From Anoplopoma fimbria (Eukaryota > Chordata > Actinopteri > Perciformes > Anoplopomatidae), in contig NC_072457.1 in the NCBI RefSeq assembly GCF_027596085.1, positions 2,074,471-2,138,470 on the forward strand: DNA of 64,000 bases, written 5' to 3'. Position numbers and translations under genes: made by a program. Under the pieces are notes generated by a model. It was not told the origin of the DNA, searched no databases, and saw only the letters and a list, made by a program, of their open reading frames with translations. Of the stretch, positions 1 to 12,375 are shown piece after piece. The first letter of the stretch is position 1. Each line of letters starts with the position of its first letter.

Positions 1-269
1 TTTTTATGGAGGCGTACGTCACACATGATGTGTTCAAGGACCGTCAGAAAGATGACAAACCTTACAATAGTGACATTTTTTTTTACAGCTTCTGGTGATG
101 AGAAATGGTGTAGTTTTGGAACAAAGAAAACTGTGATTTTCCATCCCGTCGGCGGGTTTGGGGGCTAAGAAGCCCAACCGTGATGTTTTCTATAATAGGT
201 AGGTTTTGAATGCAGTTTTGAAGAAGAGGGAAGAGGGAGAATGTGTTTGGGGAGAGAGTTCCAAGAGAA

Positions 270-360
270 TGGGCAGCCATGGAGAAGACAAACAAAGACT
301 TTCAAACAGGAGACCGATGTTCATGTCCCACAGTGTTGTTAAGTTATATTGAGGTTACAT
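270..360 (+). mobile_element. Dispersed repeat family 2, 5' fragment
   Basis: GACAAACAAAGACTTTCAAA and CAGGAGACCGATGTTCATGT align with the start of the family copies at 20.2 and 45.8 kb. Only the leading part is recognisable. Confidence 0.45.
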
Positions 361-428
361 AAGTGCTGTTTGTGACACGTTTTCTGTACATGTTACATTG
401 TTTACGCTTTTCTTAGCTTATGTACCTA

Positions 429-626
429 CAGTACCAGTCAAAAGTTTGGACACACCTTCTCATTCAATGTTTTTTCTTTATTTTTATTTTTTTCTACATT
501 GTAGATTAATATTGAAGACATCCAAACTATGAAGGAACACATATGGAATTATGTTGAAAACAATATATTTTAGATTCTTCAAAGTAGTTGAATGAGAAGG
601 TGTGTCCAAACTTTTGACTGGTACTG
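429..626. mobile_element. Tc1/mariner-type MITE with long terminal inverted repeats
   Basis: The element begins CAGTACCAGTCAAAAGTTTG and ends with its reverse complement. Inverted arms of about 36 bases run to AATGAGAAGGTGTGTCC on the right side. It is bordered by TA dinucleotides (427-428 and 627-628), the target duplication of Tc1/mariner elements. The 198 bp interior has no transposase frame but does carry sequence I recognise from fish Tc1-like elements (ATGAAGGAACACATATGG). It is a non-autonomous deletion derivative. Confidence 0.85.
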
Positions 627-1172
627 TATTTGAAGCCAAACCAGGACTACGGCCGTTTCAACGTAACCTCAAGGTGTAAAAGGACGAGTGTTTTACTTAA
701 AACCATTTATCCTTATAATACACCAGGTGACTTCTTTCATAGCCCGACTAGTAACCAAACTGGCAGTCAGTAACATTTGAGATTCAGGAGGATTCATGAA
801 CACTTAACTCTATGAAACACACTAGCCACTAAGAGGGCAGGGGGAGAGAAAGAGGAGAGGAAATTGCAGGTAAAGTGGAGTCGGGATGAAGCAGAGTTGG
901 AGAGTGCAGGGTGAAGATAATAAAAGGAGAGATAAGAGACGAGTGGAGGTGACAGGAGTGAAAGATGGGAAGATGTGCTCCAAACTGATTTAACCTGATT
1001 GGTATTACTCTTACTGTCTCACCCTCTCGCTATCTCAGCAGGGGAAGTCTTGTTTCAGAGTAAAACACCAGACTTTGCACAATAAAGAGATAACTAATCA
1101 GCAGGAAATACTGCTGGGGTCTGCAATTAGTGTTTGGGTCAAAGTTCTGATTAATCCCTGCTCTGTGACTAC

Positions 1173-1194
1173 GTGTGTGTGTGTGTGTATTTGT

Positions 1195-1227
<33 letters not shown>
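1173..1227. repeat. (GT)n microsatellite, interrupted
   Basis: Two (GT) runs separated by ATTTGTGATT. The His-Thr or Cys-Val open frames across it are repeat artefacts. Confidence 0.9.
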
Positions 1228-1230
<3 letters not shown>

Positions 1231-2394
1231 AATTGATCGCACAGCCAGGTCAATGGCAGTAAAGTGATGAATCCCCAGGTGTGTGCGTGTAAGATTAAGG
1301 TTTGTATCATAATGTCACTGTATTGGTATGTGCATAAACATCCCTGCCAAAGTGCTTAAAAATGCAGAGGCACTAACACAAAAGTTACACTAGTTCACTT
1401 TCTAGTTTAAGGTGCTATAAATGAGGTTGGGAGCATTTTTGTGCCTTTTTATGTCTCTTTGTGGTCACTTTGTTGTTGTTTTGCTCCTCTCTGTAGTCAT
1501 TTAGTGTCTTTTAGAGTTGTTTTGCATGTCTTTATGTTTCTTTGTGATCATTTTGAGTCTTCTCGTGGTTGGAATGCACCTCTTTAAATGACATTTTGCT
1601 GGTGTGCCTGTGCCAACCACGATAAAGCTGCAGGGGGGGAAGAGTACAAGCAGAAAAAATAATGGGTGACTTTTATTGTTATAAAGTGACTACTTATAGT
1701 ATAGGAAAAATAAGCGTGTTCATCCTCCTTTGACCACTTGTCACTGCCATGGTTACACACACCTTCAAAGGTTCGACCTGGAGATGAAACAAGAAAGGCC
1801 CCTGACCAGAAATGTTCCCACATTTTGGAAGCACACCATTATATAAAATGTAGCATTAAGATTCCTGTAATTGGAATGAAAAGGCTTATCCAAATAATGC
1901 TACAATAGCCCTGAAAGTATGATAAAACGATAATACATCATCTCATGCGATGTATATGATCACTAGGTCTGTGGCTTGGTGAGGATTTTGGGATGAAACC
2001 AACGCCTTCCTCCCGTCCCTCCCAAGGACGAGCTCTGCTGTTTTCCACGTCCCTGTCCGGTTATAACCTTTCTGCTGCAGTCAATTGAAGCACTGCATCA
2101 TGGTCAGGCTGATGAAAGAGGGCAGAGAGTTTTGCTTCTTCTTTTCTGACCACCTGTTCCAACAATTGTTCCCTCGTGGCAGAGTCACTGTCAAGACCCA
2201 TCAGCAAGGGCACGTTGACTTTCCTGCTGCTCCAAGTGTGGTTTTGCCAGGGAGACCAGCAGAATGGACACAATGATGGACTCAATACATGGTCCGACCA
2301 CTTGTGGAGAAAATATCAATATATTTAACTCTAGTAATAGTAGGAACTCATCAAATACTGCTCATCAGTTTTCCATGTGACAATTTCTTCATCT

Positions 2395-2530
2395 TTTCAG
2401 TCTTCACAAGAAATAACTTGGTTAGGTTTCAGCAACAAAACCACCTGGTTAGGTTCAGAAATAGATTGTGGTCTGGGGTAAGATGAGAACATTTGTTACT
2501 CGTACATAAGTTAAGTACATTGTGTTGAGT
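2395..2530 (-). mobile_element. Dispersed repeat family 2, fragment
   Basis: Minus-strand match to the AACCTAACCAAG block: plus-strand AACTTGGTTAGGTTTCAGCA and CACCTGGTTAGGTTCAGAAA are two successive units of the motif seen at 22.1 and 51.1 kb. Confidence 0.5.
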
Positions 2531-2853
2531 TAAAATAAGTTAAAGCTTCCAATGGGACACAAACATTGTGTGTTGCAAAATTTGGTAGTTTACATTAGGG
2601 AAGTAAATGCTAAAGTTTGGTTCCACACGGGTTATGAACACCAGTCTTCTGGTGTTAGAGTCCCTTGGTGAGCACTTTGTAGACTATGGTATTAAAAAAA
2701 GGAAATATGAAATCTCTATATTATGCAGAAATTACCATTTTTTTCATACAAATAACTGGCTGAGTGAGAGATTATTTCATGAGCTGGATGTTGTAATGAC
2801 ACACTTCATATATGCATATTTTCACGGTGGAGGCAATTTTCGGAGAGCAGTCA

Positions 2854-2857
<4 letters not shown>

Positions 2858-2931
<74 letters not shown>
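2858..2931. repeat. (TG)n microsatellite
   Basis: About 37 uninterrupted TG units after TCATGTA. Confidence 0.95.
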
Positions 2932-2932
<1 letters not shown>

Positions 2933-5734
2933 TCATTGTGGACTGATGGCCACATTAAATGTTTCAGGGTCTGGCTTTATAGCTGCTGACACAGCGTTGT
3001 GAATGAACAGGTATGCGCTTCCTATAAAATGGGACTGACCAACTTTAACAAAGCAGGCTGCGTCTGTGTGTCCTATAAAAAACAACCATTGGCCTTTTAA
3101 TGGACAAATAATCAAAACGTAATAGGACCGCCCATTATCTTTCACACTCCCACTTTTACATTCTCAGCACATTTACTGCTTTACATTAAAATGAGCATTT
3201 TCTCAATAACAATTTATTGCAAATATAGAAAAAGATCCTTTTCTACAGAAATGAAAGGAGAAAGATTACATGGCTTTGTATTAACAATAATTGCGACGAG
3301 AGCTGAACTTGTTTGAAATGATTTCTCTAGAGGCAAACAAATGAAACGGGTAAAAACGATCAAAGAAACGCCCGCTGCTGTGAGCATTTGTGTCTTTTAG
3401 TATTTAGAAGGCTTTGCTTATCACATTGTATTTCCCTTCCAGCCAATTGAAACCAAATTACTGGGTAGAGCTGTGTTGCTTTCACCTATTGTAGTTTGTT
3501 ACATCAATAATAGCTGAACAAGGTGCTCATTTTGAGATTGAACACCATCCTTCAATCAACTGGCACGACTGGTTCCTTGAGGTTCCTGAGGTCAAAGCAC
3601 TGAATTAGAAAACATTGCATCGTCCTCGTTCTGGTCCTAACAATGTGTTGTCCATGGTGAGGACACGCCCCCCCCCTAATGGAAAATAAATGACAGGTCC
3701 GTTAATACAAGCTGTCAGTGACGGACATGCTCTGCCTGGCCTCATGCTGCGGTAACCCAGTCTTGAGGGACTATATTTTGCACAGGTGGCCTGATGATGA
3801 CAGGTGCATGATGGGAGATGTCTGGCTCTCTGTACCTCTTAGGGGTGTTGTTAGTTCTCCGAAGGGGGCTATTAAAGGACCAATTTGCCCCAAGCCAGGA
3901 AGGAAACCGAGACAAAGCAAAATATAGTAATTACAAAGAGTTCACCTGGAGGGCGGATACCTTTAGACCTGAAAGGCAAAGGGCTGCTACCCCTGAAAGG
4001 ACTGCAGCCTCAGAGTATTCAGAAAAGTGCTCAATGGCTTTCACTGCTTCAGCAAATTGAACTGCAGTGTTGGTTTGGATAAAAGAGGGTGCAGTCCTAA
4101 GGAGCTTGGCAAGTCACTTCCAAATGGCAATGACAGGAAAAGTTGAAAACTTTAACATTAACATTTGATACAATTGATGTACGTTCAGCAATTCAATAAT
4201 AAAAGAGGCAAGAGATACAATATTAGCTACACCAATTGCTCTTTTTTTTGGCATATATGATTTCAGCCACATTTTAGGGGATTTAGCTTAATAAGACTGA
4301 TGTGTTATGTGGTTATTCAAAAATGTTTCAACGTAGAGGCAGACAGTAAGATTGGTGGGTTGGGGGATGGAAATGCCAAATGGAAATATCTATTGCCTAA
4401 ATTACACAGTGAGTCTTAAAACATAAAAGAATAAAACGTCAAGTTTGGTTAATTTATACCTCTAGATATTCTTCTGTTTGGTTGGCTGATATTCTTCATG
4501 CAAAGATGGGAATGTGTTGCCAATGGACACTTTTGTGGGCCCCATGAAACACAGATCGTAGGAAAGGAGAGACTCACATGTGGAAGAGGTACACATAGGT
4601 AGTGCACCTACTGGTACTCTCTTTTGGCGCCTATAGTGAGACGAAGTCCTGCCATCATGGACCCCTGGTCTAGTCCATGATAACGGTAGAAGACATTTAT
4701 AAAGGGCCTTTCTTGTCTTCTAGTCGACCATCCAAAGCCACCGCATGTCAACATTCCCCCCTTTGCACACACATTGATGGCAGAGGCAAGGTTTAGTTTG
4801 TTTAAAAAAAGGGATGTACAAAGACCCAGCAAACCCATGCAGAAACAAGGACCAATAAACACTTCTTAGAAGTCCCACCAACACCCAACCTCCTGCTTGT
4901 CCTTCAGAAACTCCACTGTGATCTTTTGCTAATGGAATCAATACATCTCCCCCTTGTCCTCCTCCAAAGCCTCCACCAAGGTATCCGAGTTGACGAAACA
5001 CAAACACACTCCTCCGCATCCTCCTGACATTCCAGTGGCGTCTTCAGTCAGATATCATCTGGAGCGCAGTAGGTGCATTTCAGGTGTCAAGTATATTTAA
5101 TCCCCGGAGGAGATGGAATATAGGAGGACGTTGAGGGCTTTGGGTTGAGCTGAGGACAGGGGATGAAAGACAGACAGCCATGTGAAAGAAGAAGTGACCC
5201 CTCTGAGAGGTGCTGCCGGAGCTTCAGATCTAACAAGCGAACCGCACAAGGACACGAGTGTTTGTGGCCCCTCAGCTCCCATGGCCCCTCAGCTCCCTCG
5301 GCTTTCTGGAAGCAGAGCTCCTGCCTGGCCTGGAACATTTATTGCTCAAACCACCCGGAGGTGGTTGTCCAGGCTTGATAAATGCCGTTTGTGGCAGATG
5401 CCGCGGTTCGCCTTTCCTGAAACGACCCACTGTCCCAGGAAAGGAGAATATGTTTCTAATCTGCAAATATGTTGATGTTGACTGAGGTTGGGTAGGTGAT
5501 CTCTACAAATAGGGCACACCCTCGGGTTCAGTTGCCCATGTGTGCTATCTGGTTTGAGAAAAATGGTATAAATCACTAATTTATTACCCAAATATCACAA
5601 AAGGCTCTATAACCTTGGGTAACATGTTTTTCTCAAAGGCTACCAAAACATGTTTTCCATTTGGGGCCTGTAAGAGCGGAGCATGTATCTTGTCCCAAAT
5701 TTACAAAGGACAAAAATAGAGCCCTTGCTCCCCC

Positions 5735-5880
5735 CCCCTCGTGGCCAACCCTAGTCCCATTACTGCCCTCCTGATAGGGGCAGAATGGACCCACATGGGT
5801 CCTACAGTACATGGAGCAGATGGACCAAAAACAAGGAGCCCATGTGGGGCCCCCATGTGAACATGTCAGCTCAGGCCATT
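5735..5880. repeat. Palindrome-rich GGCCC/CATGTGG block
   Basis: GGACCCACATGGGTCC is itself a near-perfect palindrome, and GAGCCCATGTGGGGCCCCCA repeats its core nearby. The structure suggests a degenerate small interspersed element, but no borders or duplications are found. Confidence 0.4.
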
Positions 5881-6597
5881 AAACAACATCCGGGGTCACT
5901 TTCAAACACAGCACTTTCCAGACTTTATTTTTTTATAAATTGGTCAACAAAGTAATAAAAACAGTAGGTATGAGTTATAAAAAATAAATAAAGGCATTAA
6001 ATGTCATACGAAGCACTTGACTGATATTTGACTGTATGAGTCTCCCTCGGTCTCCTGTCTCTTTCTGCCTTTTTCTGTTTTTTATGAGGAACTGATATAG
6101 AATGTGGGTGGACGGTCCGGGCCTGGAATCCTTATTCCCATCGCCCTGAGCAGCCGTTGCTTCTGTGGCCCAGACACCAGGTTACTGCTGAGAGAGGGGG
6201 TTACGCTCTCTGAATACTGATACGCAACTCTCACGCTCCTTCTTTCACTCTCATTAAAACAATGGAGCGAGGGAGGGAGATAGGCGGCAGTAAAATGGAG
6301 AGAGAGAAAGAGAAAGAGAGAGAGAGAGGGGATCACAGGTGAAAGATAGGACATATTAAGACGGACTCAGCAAAGAAAGCGAGATAGGAAAGGGGGGGAA
6401 ATCATTAAACCAAACTGTGGCTCTGCTGCAGTGCTTCACATCAGCTGTCAAGTCCCCGGCCCTCACAGCGAGATAGCAGGAAGGGAGGAAAACAGCGAGA
6501 GAGACATGGAGGGAGATATCGAGGGAACTTAAAGGTCAGAACACAATGAGTTCCCATCAAGCAGGAGGGCAGAGTCAAGTGTTCGCATCTAGCGGGC

Positions 6598-6750
6598 CTA
6601 TCTCTGGGTAATGCTGCGGGCCACCGGTGTCGTTTCCACCGCAGGAGGCTTCACGCTGTTCAGAATGCAGTTCAGATAGCTGATGTACACCAGCCGCATA
6701 TTCAACATCTGCTGCTGCTGCATGATGGCAGCAAGATTAAATGCTTCGTT
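6598..6750 (-). CDS. Possible terminal coding exon of an unrecognised minus-strand gene
   Basis: The minus-strand open frame from 6750 to a TAG at 6600-6598 gives 50 residues ending NMRLVYISYLNCILNSVKPP and AVETTPVARSITQR. Codon use looks coding-like: CTG, AAC, AGC, GTG, AAG, CCG and GCC dominate. A possible acceptor is TTTAATCTTGCTGCC..CATGCAG|CAG before a short CAG (Gln) run. An AATAAA lies at 5929-5924 on this strand, about 670 bases after the stop, which would make a plausible 3' UTR. I do not recognise the peptide and found no convincing upstream exons. It could be a gene end whose other exons I cannot see, a pseudogene fragment, or chance. Confidence 0.35.
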   Translation of the reverse strand, partial: NEAFNLAAIMQQQQMLNMRLVYISYLNCILNSVKPPAVETTPVARSITQR

Positions 6751-6949
6751 TTATAGTTTCATTTCAAATTAGGGTCCAGTTTTAACGCTTGATAATATGA
6801 AAGCAATTACAAGATTGGGGCCACTGTTGGTGCTTATATTTTCACTGGTGCAGAAGCGACAATATGAAAAGGGGCTTTAGTTCATTTCATTTAAATTGTG
6901 TTCTCCAAAATGAGATATGAAGAATGAGTCTTGACCGCTGTCCGAGGTT

Positions 6950-7330
6950 GTTGATTCTGAACATATCCGTGGTGTTGATTTTTGCAGCTGTTCTGGGTGA
7001 TTTTGATTCTGCAGCAGCCCTAAGTTTTTATTCCCAAGCTGCACTTTGTTGATTCCGCAGCTTTAATTTTAGATTCTGCAGCTTCCCTACATTGGGATTC
7101 TGCAGCTTCCTTAGTTTGGATCCGCAGCTGCCCTAAGTGTTAAATCTGCAGCTTCCCTAAATTTTGATTGTGCGGCTGCACTAGGTTTTGATTCTGCAGC
7201 TTCTCTTTGTGTTGATTCTGCAGATTGTTCAGCTGCCCTAAGTTCTGATTCTGCAGCTTCCATAGATTTAGACCGTGCAGCTGTCCTAGGTTTTTGGCGG
7301 GCTGGAATCCTGCTGGTGAGGAATGATGGT
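6950..7330. repeat. Degenerate ~24-bp minisatellite (GATTCTGCAGCTTCCCTA unit)
   Basis: At least a dozen imperfect units of TTTGATTCTGCAGCTTCCCTA(A)G occur head to tail. On the minus strand the unit reads as NQNLGKLQ, and one frame from about 7370 to 7140 is open: GKLLHHHSSPAGFQPAKNLG and then LQNQNLGQ-type repeats. A TAA then interrupts it. Units vary in length, so the frame is not kept across the whole array. Confidence 0.75.
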
Positions 7331-7596
7331 GTAATAGTTTGCCTTGACTGATACTCCTGATCACCTGTTCAGCTAAAATTCAGATCCTGGTTACTGAGCC
7401 TTCGGGGTCTTTGTCATTAACTGCACATGGATGAAGCGCTGGTGTAAGGATTGGTAAACTAAGTCCTTTGTATGCAAGAGGGGAATATCGACTGGTTCAC
7501 TTTCAGTCAATGCACATCACTTCAACACAGTCCCTTTTGTTTTATGCAATTGTTTGTGTCGTAACTCAGCCTCAGCTCTTTGTAAATTGAATGTGT

Positions 7597-7599
<3 letters not shown>

Positions 7600-7649
<50 letters not shown>
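7600..7649. repeat. (TA)n microsatellite
   Basis: About 25 perfect TA units, the only long AT dinucleotide array in the window. Confidence 0.95.
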
Positions 7650-7651
<2 letters not shown>

Positions 7652-8975
7652 CAATATTGTTTTCTGTGGTCAGTGGATATTTCAGTGTTCTTGCCCTTAA
7701 TGTTGAGGACTTTTGCACCTCAATGACTCTTTCCTGTATCATATTTAGCCGTTTTGTATGGTTCTTTTTTGCTGTTTGTCAAAGTTTCTAACAGTACTTA
7801 TGTTTTGCTTTCACTCTCTTACCCCTCAGTGGAATGCATCAATGAGACAGGCTCAGCCTCCGTCTTCAGATAAATCCTTTCTTGTTTCCATCCCTTCATC
7901 CCCACCCACGCACTGGAAACATCACTTAGCTGACTTTCTTTTACTTGTTCTTGTGATAAGCAACAGGAGTCCCGTGGCCCGCCCACTGCTCTGAACACCA
8001 TCACTGCTCCGGTTAGTTCTCATAATGTCTGGTGAGGAATTTTTGGGGAGTTCCAGCTCCAATGAAATACAACATTCCTCTCAACGTTGAGATGGTGTAT
8101 TTGAAGTTGAATGAGCCATTTAAGTAGAAAGGCATACAAAAACTGAGAAAGAAACTTGATTACCTTAACGCATATTGGAATGCAACATCACAAGCACTTC
8201 CTCTTTCATAATAAAAGCCTCTTGTTCCGACTCCTTCTCCTTCCTCGGTTGTCTTTCTATTCGAGACGTTTAAAACAACAAAAATTAATTTTGTATAACC
8301 GCAGTTCCACTTAGGCAGCCGGAGCTGAATGATGTTGAGGAAGGACTCCTCCCCTGTGGCAGCCTTTATTTTAAAAGGGAAAAATCTGGTGTGATGCATT
8401 TAGATTTTTCCTGTGAGGTGGTGGCATCTGAAGCCTTGAATCCAAAATGTAAATCTGTCTCTAATGGGAGAAAAGGGGATTTGTTAGGGTGTAATTTAAA
8501 AGCTCAGAGGAACAGGCTCTTCCAACGCCTCGGAGACTAAATATACTTTGAAAGAGTGACGCGTAGTTTGGGATTATCAAAGATCTCCCATTTGTTGATG
8601 AAGGATCAGATACTGGAATGTGTGACGGGAGCAAAAAGCGTGACGACAGTGAGTGCATCCAAACAAGAAACATTCAGCGACAGCTCCAGTTAGTCGTAAA
8701 AGGGCTAAGAAAACTGTATATTTATATTCACAGAAGAAAAGTGACAGTATTTTCATAATAAACACTTATTAATGTGACGTACATGGACTCAGTATACACA
8801 ACCATAAATATCTGCTCGATGAAAATACAGGAAATCATGCAAATATAACACTTTATTTCATTTGTCATAAGGGACATTTTTTCCACCTTTTATACCTTGG
8901 ATTCTCTTAATAATTACAAGTCGTCATTGCACAGTCCCCGACCGCTTACAGAAAAGTATCACCCCTCCTCCCCCC

Positions 8976-9050
8976 AACCCCACCACCACCACCACCACCA
9001 TCTCGACACATACCTCTCCTCCCACCCTCCCTCCCTCCCTCCCCTCCACC
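8976..9050. repeat. (CCA)n and (CCCT)n simple repeats
   Basis: A run of about seven CCA/CAC triplets is followed after 20-odd bases by CCCTCCCTCCCTCCCTCCC. Both are C-rich on the plus strand. Confidence 0.8.
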
Positions 9051-10904
9051 AAAGAAACATATAGAGATAACAGGCTCAGTAGAAAAACAGTCATTTGTTC
9101 CTACAGTTTGTACAAAATTCACAGATTAATCTTGTTTGTTTGCCTTCTCCGTTTAGTTTACACACTGCCTCCCGAACAGGCAACCAAACCGCTGTAAAAT
9201 CACACCCGAAATAGATCAAAGTACACGAAATAAAGCAACACAAATCAACACAAATCAACATAAACTGGATAGAAATATCTACCGCCGCTGTGGACGTTAC
9301 AGTATAGCCGTCTGTTAGCGGGGGCGGTACAGTGGAGACAAATGATATTCACATTTCAGCTCGTTGTCTGACTTTCATCAATTGTCATGCATGTCACAAT
9401 ACAGTTTCATGGTTCCCCTCTGATCTGTCGCTTCGGATTTAGTTTAGCAAACGAAACTAAAAACATCTGGCACATTAATAACAGGATTTAGTTATGTTGA
9501 CTGTAACGTGTACATGTGTGAGTGATGAAAAGTACAAGAAGAAACACAAATACTATCAATAGAATAAGATTTTGGATAAGAGGAACTCTCAGGGAAACAA
9601 TATACAACTTTTCTTGACGTTAAAATGATGAAAAATAGGATTTATTATACAATTTGTTTCAGTTTTTCTGTTTCCACTGGTCAAACATTGATTTGTGTGG
9701 GATTGTTTTTTTTTTTTACAAGGTTTAGAATATTTTGAGAAACTTCCTGATGTTGTGGCCGGCAGTGAAAAACAGATAATAAGGTTAAATGCACATACCA
9801 CGAGACCCGTTCAAACTTCATGTCTAACGGCCTGTAGCTGCAAAAATAAATAAATCCTTATTTAACTCTATATTTTGGCGGTAATCCACAGTAGTCAGGT
9901 CAGGTTTGAGTCCAGAATAGAGCGGCAGTGACAACAAAGTGTGGAATTGTGTAAAATGTGCAGTAGAGCAAAACAAAAATGAAAAAGCTGATCAAACAAA
10001 TGATATAGACTGGCAGTTGTTCTCTGTGTCTGTATTCTTTAGCGTTGGGATTATTGAGTTTTCTGGGTTGATCATTTCTACAAAAACAGATTTTTAATAT
10101 TTCAGAACATAAAAAAACTGAATGTGAAAGTATATTGCTAATGTCAGAGATAAGAAAATAATGTTTTTTTAATTATTTCAGATAGAGAGACTTGAAGTTG
10201 TGAAATATATGGCCCCATTGGATACTTAAATCATCTGTTTATGAAAAATTGTAAAATATGAAATCCCTCATCTGCAGGCAGTGATTATGACTGTAAATAA
10301 TATTCAAACAAGACTTAACATCCCACTTATGGTCCCTGGAGGCTGCTATGTTCATCAGACTAAACCCAGAGGAAATGTTGTACAGAATTCATATTCTTCC
10401 AGTTTAACCTGATGAAATATAATATGGGTTGTAACTATAATCATTCAATTTAAAGGCTATCCACTCATTTGCTCACAATATTTTGGCCTAAGGGTGGATG
10501 TATTGATAATTCATAATTCTTGATGGTTCATCCTCTGGGGAGCATGGATGAGCTCAGGGAATTTTTATGTTAATCTATCCATCTGACATCTGATATTTTC
10601 AGGAAGACATTTTGTGGTTATGATAGCACCGGAGGAAAGGTCAAGAGACATCGCAAACAATGGGATTCATCCTCTGGGGTTCATGAATATCGATGGTGAG
10701 TTTAACAGCGCATCTCGTTAGTGGTTCTGGGAAATGTTATGAAAAATGATGGATGGCTACCTTTTTGGGTAAAAAAATGTAACAAATTACACAAATAATG
10801 TAAATCCTTCATGGTTACAGTTGACTTGCTTCACACTCCTAAATCTGCTCTCAGGGACGGACGTTAATGAAGGCAGACAAACACCCAACAAGGCATTGTG
10901 AACA

Positions 10905-11035
<131 letters not shown>

Positions 11036-11126
11036 TCCTTTTGCGTGACAAGAATGAGCCGTTAGCTGATTTGTCTCACTTGGCAAAGACCACTGCACTG
11101 GGATTTGTAAATCTCTTACTTGTTCA

Positions 11127-11127
11127 T

Positions 11128-11185
<58 letters not shown>
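11127..11185. repeat. (GT)n microsatellite
   Basis: About 27 GT units, 92 bases beyond the end of the preceding long array. The two may mutate together. Confidence 0.95.
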
Positions 11186-11189
<4 letters not shown>

Positions 11190-11997
11190 CCACAGTGGGA
11201 AACTCTGACACTAATGTCTCTCATAAGCAACTCAGTCGGCAGAAAAAAACAAAAACCCATCTGAACCACGTGGCATTGTAAGTTTCTGCAAACCCAGGGT
11301 TTGTTGTCGATGTTTCTGAAAGTAGATATGTTTCATAAATATGTTTCTTATCAGCTTTGTGTCATGCTTGTAGAAAGTGGTCAGAGATGTTGGAAAGATT
11401 GGTTAGGTTTTGGTAGCAAATTCCTTGGTCAGTTTAAAAGAATAAAAAGATCACGGCGTGTAAGCCATGTCAACCTTTGATTTTGATGTCACACAGGACA
11501 CGGACAGCTGACACCAGGGTGAAAGTCCAGGATTTGTTTGAGCCCTCCCACCTCACCTTGGTGGACTTCCTCGCTCGATAAACTACGCCGCAGTTGCTTT
11601 GCGCGTCGCTCGTTGTACAGCCTTGATTGCTCTGCAGAAACGTACAACGGCAACATTTCTTTTTCCTGGCGCCAAGGCCGCTCATAGGAGGTCACAACAA
11701 AGTCACAGTCTAGAGAGTGTAAACGGCTGCAGGCACAGACTCATATAGAAAATGGCTTTTGCATGAATTACATGCAGTTATTATGATAAGGGCAATTAAA
11801 GTGAACACACAGGCACACCATTTATGTAATGTGCCTGTAATAGCCCTCCCCCCCGTTGTCCACACACACACACACTCCCATCATCATTCGGATGATTAAG
11901 AATACTCTTTTCTCTCGGTCTCTACGTGCTCATTTATCCCCTGTCTCGCCCCTCTATTCTTCAAGTCACAATAGATCTAAAGCAGCACAAACCCGTC

Positions 11998-12375
11998 GAC
12001 TGTTTATAAGAAGTGGATGTAGTCATAATGACGTCACCCATTGCCGTTATGAAGGCTTCAATTTGGCAATTTTGCCATCGCCATCTTTGCTTTTTTGTCA
12101 ACGACGAACGGTGTTACCATATTTGGAATGCAGAGGAGTGACATAATGACGCCGGATACAGCTCAAACCCTGCTTTATGGTCTGTTTGACTCTAAATGGA
12201 GCATCATTTACTAAATGAACATCATGCTGTATTGAAGAAGACTTGAAACTAGAGATTGAGACCATAAACTCATGTTTACAATGTTTACTGAGGGAATAAA
12301 TCCAGTGAGAAGTACATTTTGAGACACTTCCGCATTGGTTTCACTTGGCAGAACCGGAGGTTGCCGCCTGCACAA
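11998..12375 (+). mobile_element. Dispersed repeat family 1, copy A
   Basis: Starts GACTGTTTATAAGAAGTGG and ends at AACCGGAGGTTGCCGCCTG. It shares 135 identical bases (12168-12302) with copy C at 47673-47807, while its 5' part is much more diverged and a section after the core is deleted. I recognise the family as a very common non-autonomous repeat in percomorph genomes but cannot place it in a superfamily, because no terminal inverted repeats or target duplications are evident. Confidence 0.8.

Larger units (their letters stand above)
629..5730. other. Non-coding stretch downstream of the elfn2 side
   Basis: No gene recognised. Apart from the TG arrays and the family 2 fragment at 2.4 kb, open frames here are under about 130 codons, lack domain similarity, or run through microsatellites. 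Confidence 0.6.

Noticed and set aside
2607..3002. 131-codon plus-strand frame with a long Cys-Val run
   Set aside because: It runs through the (TG)n microsatellite, and the unique part shows no recognisable protein.
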